Assembly: GCF_023740735.1 (NCBI RefSeq)
Contig: NZ_JAMRXH010000007.1
Coordinates: forward strand, 186,001 to 250,000
From: Nocardia sp. CDC159
GTDB taxonomy: Bacteria; Actinomycetota; Actinomycetes; Mycobacteriales; Mycobacteriaceae
Length of the DNA stretch: 64,000 bases
Reading direction: 5' to 3'
Position 1 is the stretch's first letter; the number at the start of each line of letters is the position of its first letter. The notes below the pieces were generated by a model. It did no database searches, was not told the origin of the DNA, and saw only the letters and a program-made list of their open reading frames with translations. Of this stretch, positions 50,655 through 58,821 are shown piece after piece. Both the position numbers and the translations under genes were made by a program.

Positions 50655-51024
50655 CAGCCAAACCGCCGTCTGGCTGCTCGACGACAACCCACGCCTGGGC
50701 GTCGACACGCGACGGCGGATCGAATCCGCGACCGAGGTCTATGTCTCGGCGGCGACGATCTGGGAACTGACGATCAAGTCAATGTTGGGCAAACTGACGG
50801 TGCCGCCCGAGCTCACCGATCTGCTTGTCGACCAGGGCCTGAGCGTCCTCGACGTGACCGGATATCACGCCGAGGCGCTGAGCGAATTCCCGGAGCTGTC
50901 GCGGCACGACCCGTTCGATCGCCTGATCACCGCCCAGGCCTACTGCGAGCGGTTACGCCTGTTGACCGCCGACAAGATTCTGCTCGGATTGGGCCGGGAC
51001 TACATCATCGACTCGACCCGGTAG
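50641..51024 (+). CDS. PIN-domain toxin (VapC type)
   Basis: 127 residues. The acidic PIN active-site residues are visible: Asp in LLLDSQTAVWLL, Glu in AATIWELTIK, Asp in RHDPFDRLITAQA and Asp in LLTADKILL. Such toxins are Mg-dependent RNases that cut tRNA, rRNA or mRNA and are held by their antitoxin. The start overlaps the antitoxin gene by 14 bases. The 3' end overlaps the convergent CDF transporter gene by 25 bases. Confidence 0.93.
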   Translation: MLLLDSQTAVWLLDDNPRLGVDTRRRIESATEVYVSAATIWELTIKSMLGKLTVPPELTDLLVDQGLSVLDVTGYHAEALSEFPELSRHDPFDRLITAQAYCERLRLLTADKILLGLGRDYIIDSTR

Positions 51025-51923
51025 AGGTCCGGTTCGATGTACATGAGCTTGGCGGCGGGGACGGCTGTGCGGACTCGGGATTCGGCGTCGTCGATGGCGG
51101 CGGCGATATCGGAGATGTCGAGGCCGGGGACGATGGCCACCTTGGCGGCGATGAGGAGTTCCTCGGGGCCGAGGTATTCGGTGCGCAGGTGGATTATGCG
51201 GTCGATGCGGGTGCCGTCGACGAGGTTTTCGCGGATCGCGCGATCCTGATCTGGGGTGGCGCCCTCACCGATGAGCAGGCTCTTCATCTCGATGATCAGC
51301 ACGATGGCGATGGTGCCCAGCAGGGCCCCGATGCACAGGGTGCCGATGCCGTCCCAGATCGGATCGCCGGTGAGCATGGTGAGCAGGACCGCCGTGAGCG
51401 CGAAGATCAGGCCGAGCAGGGCCCCGGCGTCCTCGAGCAGCACCACGGGGAGTTCGGGACTGCGGGAGGTGCGGATGAACCGCCACCAGCTGGCGTTGCC
51501 GCGCAGCGGATTCGACTCGCGGATGGCGGTGATGAAGCTGAAGGTCTCCAGTCCGATGGCGATCACCAGGATGACGATCGCCACCATCGGCGAGGTCAGG
51601 TCTTCGGGGTGCTGAACCTTGTGTACGCCCTCGTAGACCGAGAACAGCGCGCCGAGGCTGAACAGCACCAGCGCCACCACGAACGAATAGAAGTACCGAT
51701 TGCGCCCGTAACCGAACGGATGCTTCTCGTCGGCCTCCCGCTCGGCCCGCTTCTGCCCGAGCAGCAGCAGCCCCTGGTTGCCGGTGTCGGCCACCGAGTG
51801 CACGCCCTCGGCCAGCATGGACGCCGAACCGGTGATGGCCGCGCCGATGAACTTCGCGATCGCGATGCCCATATTCGCGGTCAGTGCCGCGAGAATCGCC
51901 TTCTTACCACCACCGGCAGACAT
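51000..51923 (-). CDS. Cation diffusion facilitator (CDF) transporter
   Basis: 307 residues with about six membrane helices. SASMLAEGVHSVADTGNQGLLLLG in helix 2 and LLEDAGALLGLI in helix 5 carry the metal-site residues (His/Asp and Glu/Asp); HPFGYGRNRYFYSFVVAL is the usual loop-helix 3 stretch. The C-terminal cytoplasmic domain (IIHLRTEYLGPEELLIAAKV) ends the protein. The ED pair in helix 5 instead of HxxxD places it near the ZnT9-like group. It exports Zn, Mn or similar divalent cations. Runs opposite to the toxin gene. Confidence 0.92.
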   Translation of the reverse strand: MSAGGGKKAILAALTANMGIAIAKFIGAAITGSASMLAEGVHSVADTGNQGLLLLGQKRAEREADEKHPFGYGRNRYFYSFVVALVLFSLGALFSVYEGVHKVQHPEDLTSPMVAIVILVIAIGLETFSFITAIRESNPLRGNASWWRFIRTSRSPELPVVLLEDAGALLGLIFALTAVLLTMLTGDPIWDGIGTLCIGALLGTIAIVLIIEMKSLLIGEGATPDQDRAIRENLVDGTRIDRIIHLRTEYLGPEELLIAAKVAIVPGLDISDIAAAIDDAESRVRTAVPAAKLMYIEPDLYRVESMM

Positions 51924-52001
51924 GATGCAGCCCTGGTCCTTTCGCTTTCGCGGCCCGTCACTCGCGGCCGTGCCGATTCGCCGGTAAATCTACAGCCGTT
52001 G

Positions 52002-53237
52002 TCAACGACCGCTCACACAGGCGCAGAACAACTGGGCCGCCTCGCCCGTCGCCCGCGCCCGCACGGGGCCGTCGGCGGCCGAGATCCACGCCGCACTGCC
52101 CGGCGTGATCCCCAGCTCATCGGCCCCCTGCCGTAACCGCGCGGTTCCCGCCGTGCACAGGATGATGCCCGGTCCGCCGTCGAGAATCCGGGTCGGCTCG
52201 GCGTCGGCGCTCAGCTCGAACCGGCGCAGCTCGAATTCCGTCGCGGGCGTGCGGTAGACGAACTCCCCATCGTCGCGCGCCTGCGGCTCCACGATCGGCA
52301 GCTCCAGCGGCTCGAAGTCCAGCACCCGCAACAACTCCGGCACGTCCACATGTTTGGGCGTCAGCCCGCCGCGCAGCACGTTGTCGGAGTTGGCCATGAT
52401 CTCCACACCCATACCGCGCAAATAGGCGTGCAGATTGCCCGCGGCCAGGAACAGTCCCTGCCCGGGTTCGAGGGTGATCCGATTCAGCAGCAGCGCCGCC
52501 AGCACTCCGGCATCGCCCGGATAGGCCTCGGCCAGTTCCAGCGTGGTCCGCGCCTCGGCCACGAATTCCTTCGCGGTCACCGGCGATTCGTCGTCGGACT
52601 GCTTGAGGTAGCGCACGCAGCCGTCGAGCACCTTGGGCAGCAACATGGCCAGCATGGCCTGGGGCAGCGTGATCCAGGTGGTGAACAGCGTGCGCAGACC
52701 GTCCGAATCCGGCTGCGCGCCGAGCAGTTCGGCGTAGGGGGCCAGCTCCGGCACCGACAGCGCGTGCAGCAGCTTGACCGTTCGCTTCGGATCGCGGAAT
52801 CCGGCCAGCGCCTCGAAGCGCTCCAGCGCCACCACCAGTTCGGGCTTGTGGTTCTCATCGCGATAGTTGCGCAGCGGTGAGTCCAGCGGCACCCGCGCGT
52901 GATTCTCCCGCTCGTAACCGGCGCGGGCCTGCTCGGCGCTGGGATGGGCCTGCAGCGACAGCGGCTCCTCGGCCGCGAGGATCTTGAGCAGGAACGGCAG
53001 TCGTCCGCCGAAAGCCGGCGCGACCGAGCCGAGTTCGCGCTTCGGATCGGCGGCCACCACCTCGAGCAGCGAGGCGCTGCGCCCGTCGAGGCGGATCCGC
53101 GCGGGATCGGCGGGATGGGCGCCGAACCACAGCTCGGCCTCCGGATGCGCGGAGGGAACCGGGCGGCCGCACAGCTGGGCCAGCGCGGTGCGCGAACCCC
53201 AGGCATAGGAACGCAACGCACCTACCAGTTCGTGCAC
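52002..53237 (-). CDS. manA: Mannose-6-phosphate isomerase (type I)
   Basis: 411 residues. Zinc-ligand motifs SLQAHPSAEQA (Gln, His) and NHKPELVVALERFEALAGF (Glu) and the later LFLAAGNLHAYLRGMGVEIMANSDNVLRGGLTPKHVD are all present. It interconverts fructose-6-phosphate and mannose-6-phosphate, the first step to GDP-mannose. The GTG at 53237 shares one base with the stop of the upstream SIS-protein gene. The order manB, SIS protein, manA matches M. tuberculosis Rv3257c-Rv3255c. Confidence 0.94.
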   Translation of the reverse strand: MHELVGALRSYAWGSRTALAQLCGRPVPSAHPEAELWFGAHPADPARIRLDGRSASLLEVVAADPKRELGSVAPAFGGRLPFLLKILAAEEPLSLQAHPSAEQARAGYERENHARVPLDSPLRNYRDENHKPELVVALERFEALAGFRDPKRTVKLLHALSVPELAPYAELLGAQPDSDGLRTLFTTWITLPQAMLAMLLPKVLDGCVRYLKQSDDESPVTAKEFVAEARTTLELAEAYPGDAGVLAALLLNRITLEPGQGLFLAAGNLHAYLRGMGVEIMANSDNVLRGGLTPKHVDVPELLRVLDFEPLELPIVEPQARDDGEFVYRTPATEFELRRFELSADAEPTRILDGGPGIILCTAGTARLRQGADELGITPGSAAWISAADGPVRARATGEAAQLFCACVSGR

Positions 53238-54451
53238 TAGAACGATCCCCCGTCGTATTGGGTGGAACGATCGGCCGCGGTTGGGCGGCTGCCGAGCAGG
53301 CGCAGATAGGCCGTGGCCATCTCCAGCCGCAGGATCAGCACGGCCAACTGCTCGAGCTGGCCGCGGGCGGGCGGCGGCTGCGGCGGGGAATCCGGCTCGG
53401 CCAGCAGGGCTTCGGCGGCCTGCGGCACGGCGGCCTCGCCGTTCATCAGCTCGGCGTCGATATTCACCAGGTCGGCGTCGACCAGTCCGGCGCTACCGCT
53501 GAAGACGGCCAGCCGCCGATGCGCGGCCACCTGATCCGGATCGGCGCTGACCACGAACACCCGTACCCGGTCGACCGGAGCCGGTCCGTCGAGCTGCTCG
53601 TCGTGGAACAGCGGATCGTAGCCGGGCGCGGCCACGCCCGCGGCCTCGCTCATCCGCGCGTGCGCGGCCACGGCGTCGGCCAGACCGGTGGCGGCGGCGA
53701 TCTGCCCGGCCGCCTGCAGCAGCACCTCGGCGGTGTGCGCGGCCACCTCGGTCGCGGCGGGGGAGTCCCCGGCCAGCACGATGCGGCGCTCCTGCATGCG
53801 CGCGGCCAGGGTCTTGGCCGGATTGTGGAAGACCTCGTTCTGCGGCCCGTCGCGCAGCGCCTCGGCGTCGAGGGCGTCGGCGAGCGCGTCCAGGTCGGGT
53901 ACCTGCGCTGCGGTCTTGGCCGGATCGATGGCCCGCAGCACGGCGATACCGACGGCCAGATAGCGCAGCAGCCGATTGTGCTCGAGCACCCGTACCCGCG
54001 GCGGCAGGATCGCCGCCCGGCCGGCCGCGGCCGCCCGCAGCGGACCCTCGTCGGGTGCGGCGACGACCACCTCGGCGCCGCGGCGCAACGCCCGGTCCAC
54101 CGCGCCGATCAGGCGTGGATCGCCCGCGTCGTCGCCCGCGACGAGCACCACGTCCAGCGGGCCGACCCACTGCGGGATCTCGGTGACCGGCACGATCGGC
54201 AGTCCGGCGCGATCGCCCAGCGCGGCCGTCAGCAGCGCGGCGGCGCGGGCCGCGCGCCCGGATCCCGAGACCAGCACCAGGCTGCGAGGACGTAAATCGG
54301 CCAGTCGGGCCAGCGCGTCCTCACCGATGGCCGCGGCGGTCGCGCGCACCTGCGCGCCACCCGAGGCGGCCGAGCGCAATGTCCCTCCGGAATCGGCGGC
54401 CTCCAGCGAGGCGACGTCATCGAGGTCGAGTACCGGTGTCCCTGCGATCAT
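53237..54451 (-). CDS. SIS-domain protein, TobH-like
   Basis: 404 residues. PRSLVLVSGSGRAARAAALL and the later NEVFHNPAKTLAARMQERRI and VFVVSADPD stretches match the phosphosugar-isomerase-like (SIS) fold of the TobH family. The gene sits between phosphomannomutase and manA, as does Rv3256c in M. tuberculosis. A role in mannose-phosphate metabolism is inferred from the location; no activity is known. It is co-translated with manA. Confidence 0.85.
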   Translation of the reverse strand: MIAGTPVLDLDDVASLEAADSGGTLRSAASGGAQVRATAAAIGEDALARLADLRPRSLVLVSGSGRAARAAALLTAALGDRAGLPIVPVTEIPQWVGPLDVVLVAGDDAGDPRLIGAVDRALRRGAEVVVAAPDEGPLRAAAAGRAAILPPRVRVLEHNRLLRYLAVGIAVLRAIDPAKTAAQVPDLDALADALDAEALRDGPQNEVFHNPAKTLAARMQERRIVLAGDSPAATEVAAHTAEVLLQAAGQIAAATGLADAVAAHARMSEAAGVAAPGYDPLFHDEQLDGPAPVDRVRVFVVSADPDQVAAHRRLAVFSGSAGLVDADLVNIDAELMNGEAAVPQAAEALLAEPDSPPQPPPARGQLEQLAVLILRLEMATAYLRLLGSRPTAADRSTQYDGGSF

Positions 54452-54524
54452 CGGGCGTTGCCACCTCCCCTCAATCGGGTCACCAGGCCGGGCGAATCCG
54501 AGCTCTGTGATTCCACTATTCCAG

Positions 54525-55901
54525 TCAGCCGCGGACGATGCTCAGGATCTCGGTTACGAGTGCGTCTACATCCTCCGGCGATCGCGCCTCGACGTTGAGC
54601 CGCAGCAGCGGTTCGGTATTCGAGGCGCGCAGGTTGAACCAGGCGTCGTCGGGCAGTTGCACGGTCAACCCGTCCAGCCGATCCACCGACTTGGCCCGGC
54701 CCTCGAACGCCGCGAGTACCGCCATCGTCCGCTCCTTCGCGTCCGCCACTGTGGAATTGATCTCCCCGGAGGCGGCATATGTTGCATACGAGGCGGCCAG
54801 TTCGGACATCGGGCGGTCCTTCTCGCCCAACGCGGCCAGCACGTGCAGCGCGGCCAGCATGCCGGAGTCGGCGCCCCAGAAGTCGCGGAAGTAGTAGTGC
54901 GCGGAATGCTCGCCGCCGAAGATGGCGCCCGTCGCGGCCATCTGCTGCTTGATGAACGAATGTCCGACGCGGGTGCGCACCGGCGTGCCGCCCAGCTCGC
55001 TCACCAGCTCCGGCACCGCCCGCGAGGTGATCAGATTGTGGATGATCGTCGCACCCGGCTCCTTGGCCAGCTCCCGCTCGGCGACAAGTGCGGTGATGGC
55101 CGACGGCGTGACGGGCTCACCCCGCTCGTCGATCACGAAGCAGCGGTCGGCGTCGCCGTCGAAGGCCAGGCCGATGTCGGCGCCGGTTTCGCGCACGAAC
55201 TTCTGCAGGTCCACCAGATTCTTCGGATCCAGCGGATTGGCCTCGTGATTGGGGAACGAGCCGTCCAGCTCGAAGTACAGCGGCGCGACGGTCAGCTGCG
55301 GCACCGGGCCGAATACCGCGGGCACGGTGTAGCCGCCCATGCCGTTGCCCGCGTCGACGGCGACCTTCAGCGACCGAATGGAGCTCAGATCGACCAGCCC
55401 GCGCAGGAATTCGGCGTAGGCGTCGAGCAGGTTCCGCTCGCTCGCGCTGCCGCGCGGACCGTCGAAGGCGGGCACGCCGCCGATCAGCTCCGCGGTGATG
55501 GTGGCCAGGCCGGTGTCCTGTCCGACCGGCAGCGCATTGGCCCGGCACAGCTTGATGCCGTTGTAGCGGGCGGGGTTGTGGCTGGCGGTGAACATCGCGC
55601 CCGGGCAGGCCAGGTGACCGGAGGTGAAGTACAGCTCGTCGGTCGAGGCGAGCCCGATGTGCACCACGTCCAGACCCTGGTCCAGGACGCCGTCGGCGAA
55701 GGCGTTCGCCAAACCGGGGGACGAATCGCGCATGTCGTGACCGATGACGACCTGTGCGGCGCCCTCGTCCCGCATCAGCCGCGCGAACGAAGCGCCCACG
55801 TCCCGAACGAAATCCGCGTCGATCTGCTCCCCGACGACACCGCGAACGTCGTACGCCTTGACAACTGCATGTACCGACTCGGCAGATCGCGCGACTGTCA
55901 T
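54525..55901 (-). CDS. manB: Phosphomannomutase/phosphoglucomutase
   Basis: 458 residues. The phosphoserine loop is MFTASHNPARYNGIK, the metal-binding loop is FDGDADRCFVID, the sugar-binding loop is GGEHSAHYYFRD and the phosphate-binding loop is RASNTEPLLRLNVEA. It converts mannose-6-phosphate to mannose-1-phosphate for manC. The ATG at 55901 is preferred to a GTG three codons upstream. It heads the minus-strand group manB - SIS protein - manA and is syntenic with M. tuberculosis Rv3257c. Confidence 0.95.
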   Translation of the reverse strand: MTVARSAESVHAVVKAYDVRGVVGEQIDADFVRDVGASFARLMRDEGAAQVVIGHDMRDSSPGLANAFADGVLDQGLDVVHIGLASTDELYFTSGHLACPGAMFTASHNPARYNGIKLCRANALPVGQDTGLATITAELIGGVPAFDGPRGSASERNLLDAYAEFLRGLVDLSSIRSLKVAVDAGNGMGGYTVPAVFGPVPQLTVAPLYFELDGSFPNHEANPLDPKNLVDLQKFVRETGADIGLAFDGDADRCFVIDERGEPVTPSAITALVAERELAKEPGATIIHNLITSRAVPELVSELGGTPVRTRVGHSFIKQQMAATGAIFGGEHSAHYYFRDFWGADSGMLAALHVLAALGEKDRPMSELAASYATYAASGEINSTVADAKERTMAVLAAFEGRAKSVDRLDGLTVQLPDDAWFNLRASNTEPLLRLNVEARSPEDVDALVTEILSIVRG

Positions 55902-55965
55902 GCTGAACACCCTAGTAGGCGCGCGCCCGGCGCAGGCGAGGTCCCACCCCTAATCCGCCCGCCGC

Positions 55966-56355
55966 TCAGCTGGGTGGGTCGGGCAGGACGCGCAGATGGC
56001 CGCGGCGGCCGGTGCGCCCGGTGCGGGTCGGCCGCGCGGGGGCGGCGGGGGTGTCGGAGTAGCCGCGGTGCTCGGGTTCCGGTGTGCGACGGCGCATTCC
56101 GGCCTCGCGGACGGCCTCGGCCAGTGCGGTCAGATCGTCGTCGTCGGGGGTGCTGGAGGAGAAGCCGCCCTCGTGGCGGACCATGTCCCAGCCCTTCGGG
56201 GCGGTGATCCGGGAGGCGTGGGTCTCGCAGAGGTCCCAGGAGTGCGGTTCGGCGACGGTGGCCAGCGGGCCGACGACGGCCGTCGAATCGGAGTACACAT
56301 AGGTGAGCGTCGCGACGGCCGGGTTCTTGCAGCCTGGACGGCAGCAACGACGCAT
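55966..56355 (-). CDS. DUF3499 family protein
   Basis: 129 residues. MRRCCRPGCKNPAVATLTYVYSDS and WDLCETHASRITAPKGW carry four Cys and a His that could bind zinc. The C-terminal half is charged and disordered (PDDDDLTALAEAVREAGMRRR). The ATG at 56355 begins exactly at the conserved motif; 11 upstream codons are dropped. It is found next to phosphomannomutase in actinobacteria (Rv3258c). Function unknown; a regulatory zinc protein is plausible. Confidence 0.85.
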   Translation of the reverse strand: MRRCCRPGCKNPAVATLTYVYSDSTAVVGPLATVAEPHSWDLCETHASRITAPKGWDMVRHEGGFSSSTPDDDDLTALAEAVREAGMRRRTPEPEHRGYSDTPAAPARPTRTGRTGRRGHLRVLPDPPS

Positions 56356-56491
56356 GGGAATCACACCGAGGAGAGTAACCCCCCTCACGCCCGCGCGCCG
56401 CGAGACACGCAGGATGGGATGCTGATCACTGCCCGGAAACCGTTGCGGGTGGCGGCGAACGCGGGGCGGGCGGGGGGTTTAGGTTATTGCC

Positions 56492-56971
56492 ATGACCCGT
56501 TCACGGAAGCGACCGCCGACCGCGCGGTCGGTGCTACGTCGTGGGCGTGGGGTGCGCGGACCCATGCTGCCTCCGACCGTGCCCGCGTGGCGCACCCGGG
56601 GCCAGCAGTTCGACCGGCTGGTGCTGGAGGCGTTCGCGCCCCTGGACAGCCGCTGGCACGACCGGCTCACCAAACTGGATATCGCCGTCGACGACGTGCC
56701 GAAAATCCGTCCGCTGCACCCGGATTCGGTGACCTGGCCGGACGAGGTCGTCGCCGACGGCCCGGTGCCGCTGTCCCGTTTGATCCCGGCCGGTGTGGAC
56801 CGGCACGGGGCGGCGACCCGGGCCCGCGTCGTGCTGTTCCGCAAGCCGCTGGAGTGGCGTGCGAACGGCGACCCCGACGATCTGGTCGACCTGCTGCGCG
56901 AGGTGCTCGTCCAGCAGATCGCCACCTATCTGGGGGTGGATCCGGACGTCATCGATCCCGTCGAGGAATGA
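56492..56971 (+). CDS. Zincin-fold (metallopeptidase family) protein lacking HExxH
   Basis: 159 residues. After a basic Arg-rich start, FDRLVLEAFAPLDSRW and PLSRLIPAGVDRHG, TRARVVLFRKPLE, then LLREVLVQQIATYLGVDP follow the layout of the small zincin-like metallopeptidase family (Rv3259 type). Where active members have HExxHxxG, this protein has VQQIATYLG, so the zinc-binding and catalytic residues are missing. It is probably a non-enzymatic member. It diverges from DUF3499 and converges with whiB2. Confidence 0.8.
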   Translation: MTRSRKRPPTARSVLRRGRGVRGPMLPPTVPAWRTRGQQFDRLVLEAFAPLDSRWHDRLTKLDIAVDDVPKIRPLHPDSVTWPDEVVADGPVPLSRLIPAGVDRHGAATRARVVLFRKPLEWRANGDPDDLVDLLREVLVQQIATYLGVDPDVIDPVEE

Positions 56972-56997
56972 TCGGCGAACCAGCCGGGAAAAACCGC

Positions 56998-57026
56998 GGG
57001 AGCCTGGGGAAGATCCCCGGGCTCCC
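56998..57026. terminator. Bidirectional terminator between zincin-like gene and whiB2
   Basis: GGGAGCC-T-GGGGA-AGA-TCCCC-G-GGCTCCC pairs as a 13-position stem with one T-G pair and a 3-base loop. It sits between two convergent genes, 27 bases after one stop and 3 bases before the other. Confidence 0.7.
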
Positions 57027-57028
57027 GG

Positions 57029-57478
57029 CTAGCTGATGCCTCGCTTCAGGCGACGGCGCTCCCGTTCGGATAGTCCGCCCCAGATGCCGAAGCGTTCGTC
57101 GTGCGCCAGTGCGTATTCCAGACATTCGTCGCGAACCTCGCAGCCCATGCAGATCCGCTTCGCCTCGCGAGTGGAGCCGCCCTTCTCGGGGAAGAACGCC
57201 TCCGGATCCGTCTGAGCGCACAGGGCTCGTTCCTGCCATTGCTCTTCGATGGTGTCGAACATCGCATCGAAGTCGGTGACGATCAGGCTCAGCCGTGGTG
57301 GTTCCGGCTTGCGCTGCGCCCGTGCCCACTGTCCTCCCTGCGGTGGTGTCACCGTGTCGCCCCCCTCCTGTTCCTCGATCGGGCTGTGGTCTGCGCAGAC
57401 GCCAGGTGCTGCGCCTGCTGTGGAATCGGTTTGCGATACACCGCCCGGAATGCTCGACGGGGCCAGCTCCTCGGCCAT
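57029..57478 (-). CDS. whiB2: WhiB2-type iron-sulfur transcription factor
   Basis: 149 residues. The four cluster-binding cysteines are Cys87, Cys110, Cys113 and Cys119 (ALCAQTDPEAFFPEKGGSTR and ICMGCEVRDECLEYALAHDE), followed by GIWGG at 131-135 and the basic RRRLKRG. This is nearly identical to M. tuberculosis WhiB2/WhmD, needed for septation. The N-terminal 80 residues are a long, poorly conserved extension; a later start cannot be excluded. GAGGAGGCGGAGCG precedes the ATG. Divergent from fbiA. Confidence 0.95.
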   Translation of the reverse strand: MAEELAPSSIPGGVSQTDSTAGAAPGVCADHSPIEEQEGGDTVTPPQGGQWARAQRKPEPPRLSLIVTDFDAMFDTIEEQWQERALCAQTDPEAFFPEKGGSTREAKRICMGCEVRDECLEYALAHDERFGIWGGLSERERRRLKRGIS

Positions 57479-57822
57479 CGCTCCGCCTCCTCACTGTGTG
57501 TTAGCGCAGAATGATTTATCCGTCGGACCTCATCTGCCCACCGACGGCCCAACACCGCGACGTAGTCCCGCGGACATCCCCGAGCTTGCCACCCCGATGC
57601 GAACGCCTGTTCGAATTCTGGCCTGCGCCATGCACTCTCGCGCGGGCCCGGAATGACATGCCTGTGATTAGACACGCCGGACGCAGCGATGGTCAAGCTG
57701 CCGACACAATTCCGTTACTATCCGCCGCCCACTTCGACGCGCTTCGGTAACCGGAAGTAGCAAATGATCAGCAATTATGGTCCGAAGCATGACCTCGGCG
57801 CCAGCGCATAGGCTGTGCGGAT
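57479..57822. other. Divergent control region between whiB2 and fbiA
   Basis: 344 bases without a convincing gene. The whiB2 side carries a strong GAGGAGG ribosome-binding site. TACTAT at 57716-57721 is a possible -10 for fbiA. A minus-strand frame of about 115 codons crosses the region and runs into whiB2 in another frame; it has no recognisable protein and is not reported as a gene. Confidence 0.5.
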
Positions 57823-58821
57823 GTGAGTGGAGAACGAGCGGAGATCGCGCCCGGCGCCGGGCCGCGCATTGCCGTGTTGGTCGGTGGAGTCGGCGGCGCA
57901 CGCTTCCTGCAGGGCGTGCGGGAACTGCTGCCGCAGGCGGAGGTTTCGGCCATCGTCAACGTCGGCGACGACGTCTGGATGCACGGGCTGCGCATCTGCC
58001 CCGACCTGGACACCTGCATGTATACCCTTGGCGGAGGCATTGATCCGGAGCGCGGCTGGGGGCGGCGCGGGGAAACCTGGCACGCCAAGGAGGAGCTGGC
58101 GAATTACCGGGCGCAGCCGGATTGGTTCGGACTCGGCGATCGCGATATCGCCACCCATCTCGTCCGCAGCGAAATGTTGCGCGCGGGCTACCCGCTCTCG
58201 GCGGTCACCGAGGCGTTGTGCAACCGGTGGCAGCCGGGGGTGAAACTCGTTCCGGCAACCGACGACAGATGTGAAACACATGTCGTCATCTCCGACCCGG
58301 AGAACCCTGGCGAACGCCGCGCGATTCATTTTCAGGAGTGGTGGGTACGCTATCGCGCGGACGTCGAGACCCATGGATTCGTCACAATCGGGGCGGAACA
58401 GGCCAAGCCCGCCCCAGGTGTGACAGAAATCATAGAATCCGCCGACGCGGTGCTGCTGGCTCCATCCAACCCGGTCGTGAGCATCGGCGCCATCCTCGCG
58501 GTGCCCGGAATTCGCGGGGCGCTGCGCACCACGAAGGCCCGGGTGGTCGGGCTGTCCCCGGTGATCGGCGGAAAGCCGTTGCGCGGCATGGCCGACGAAT
58601 GTCTGTCGGTGATCGGCGTCGAGACCACGGCCGAGGCCATCGGGCGGCACCTCGGGGCGCGCTCGCAGACCGGCATCCTGGACGGCTGGCTCGTGCACTC
58701 CACCGATACCGCCGAGGTGCCGGGCGTGGAGGTGCGCAGCGTGCCGCTGCTCATGACCGATCCGGCCGCCACCGCCGAAATGGTCCGCGAGGCACTGGAT
58801 CTGGCGGGGGTGAAGCCGTGA
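57823..58821 (+). CDS. fbiA: Coenzyme F420 biosynthesis: 2-phospho-L-lactate/phosphoenolpyruvate transferase
   Basis: 332 residues. IAVLVGGVGGARFLQGVREL, IVNVGDDVWMHGLRICPDLD and LAPSNPVVSIGAILAVPGIR are the CofD/FbiA signatures. In mycobacteria it joins a guanylylated phosphoenolpyruvate unit to Fo, making dehydro-F420-0. The GTG start at 57823 is followed by the conserved fold. It overlaps fbiB by 4 bases (GTGA), as in M. tuberculosis Rv3261-Rv3262. Confidence 0.95.
   Translation: MSGERAEIAPGAGPRIAVLVGGVGGARFLQGVRELLPQAEVSAIVNVGDDVWMHGLRICPDLDTCMYTLGGGIDPERGWGRRGETWHAKEELANYRAQPDWFGLGDRDIATHLVRSEMLRAGYPLSAVTEALCNRWQPGVKLVPATDDRCETHVVISDPENPGERRAIHFQEWWVRYRADVETHGFVTIGAEQAKPAPGVTEIIESADAVLLAPSNPVVSIGAILAVPGIRGALRTTKARVVGLSPVIGGKPLRGMADECLSVIGVETTAEAIGRHLGARSQTGILDGWLVHSTDTAEVPGVEVRSVPLLMTDPAATAEMVREALDLAGVKP

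Noticed and set aside
57349..57696. A 115-codon minus-strand frame between whiB2 and fbiA
   Set aside because: It overlaps whiB2 in another frame, has no ribosome-binding site, and the protein is Arg/Ala/Trp-rich without a recognisable pattern.
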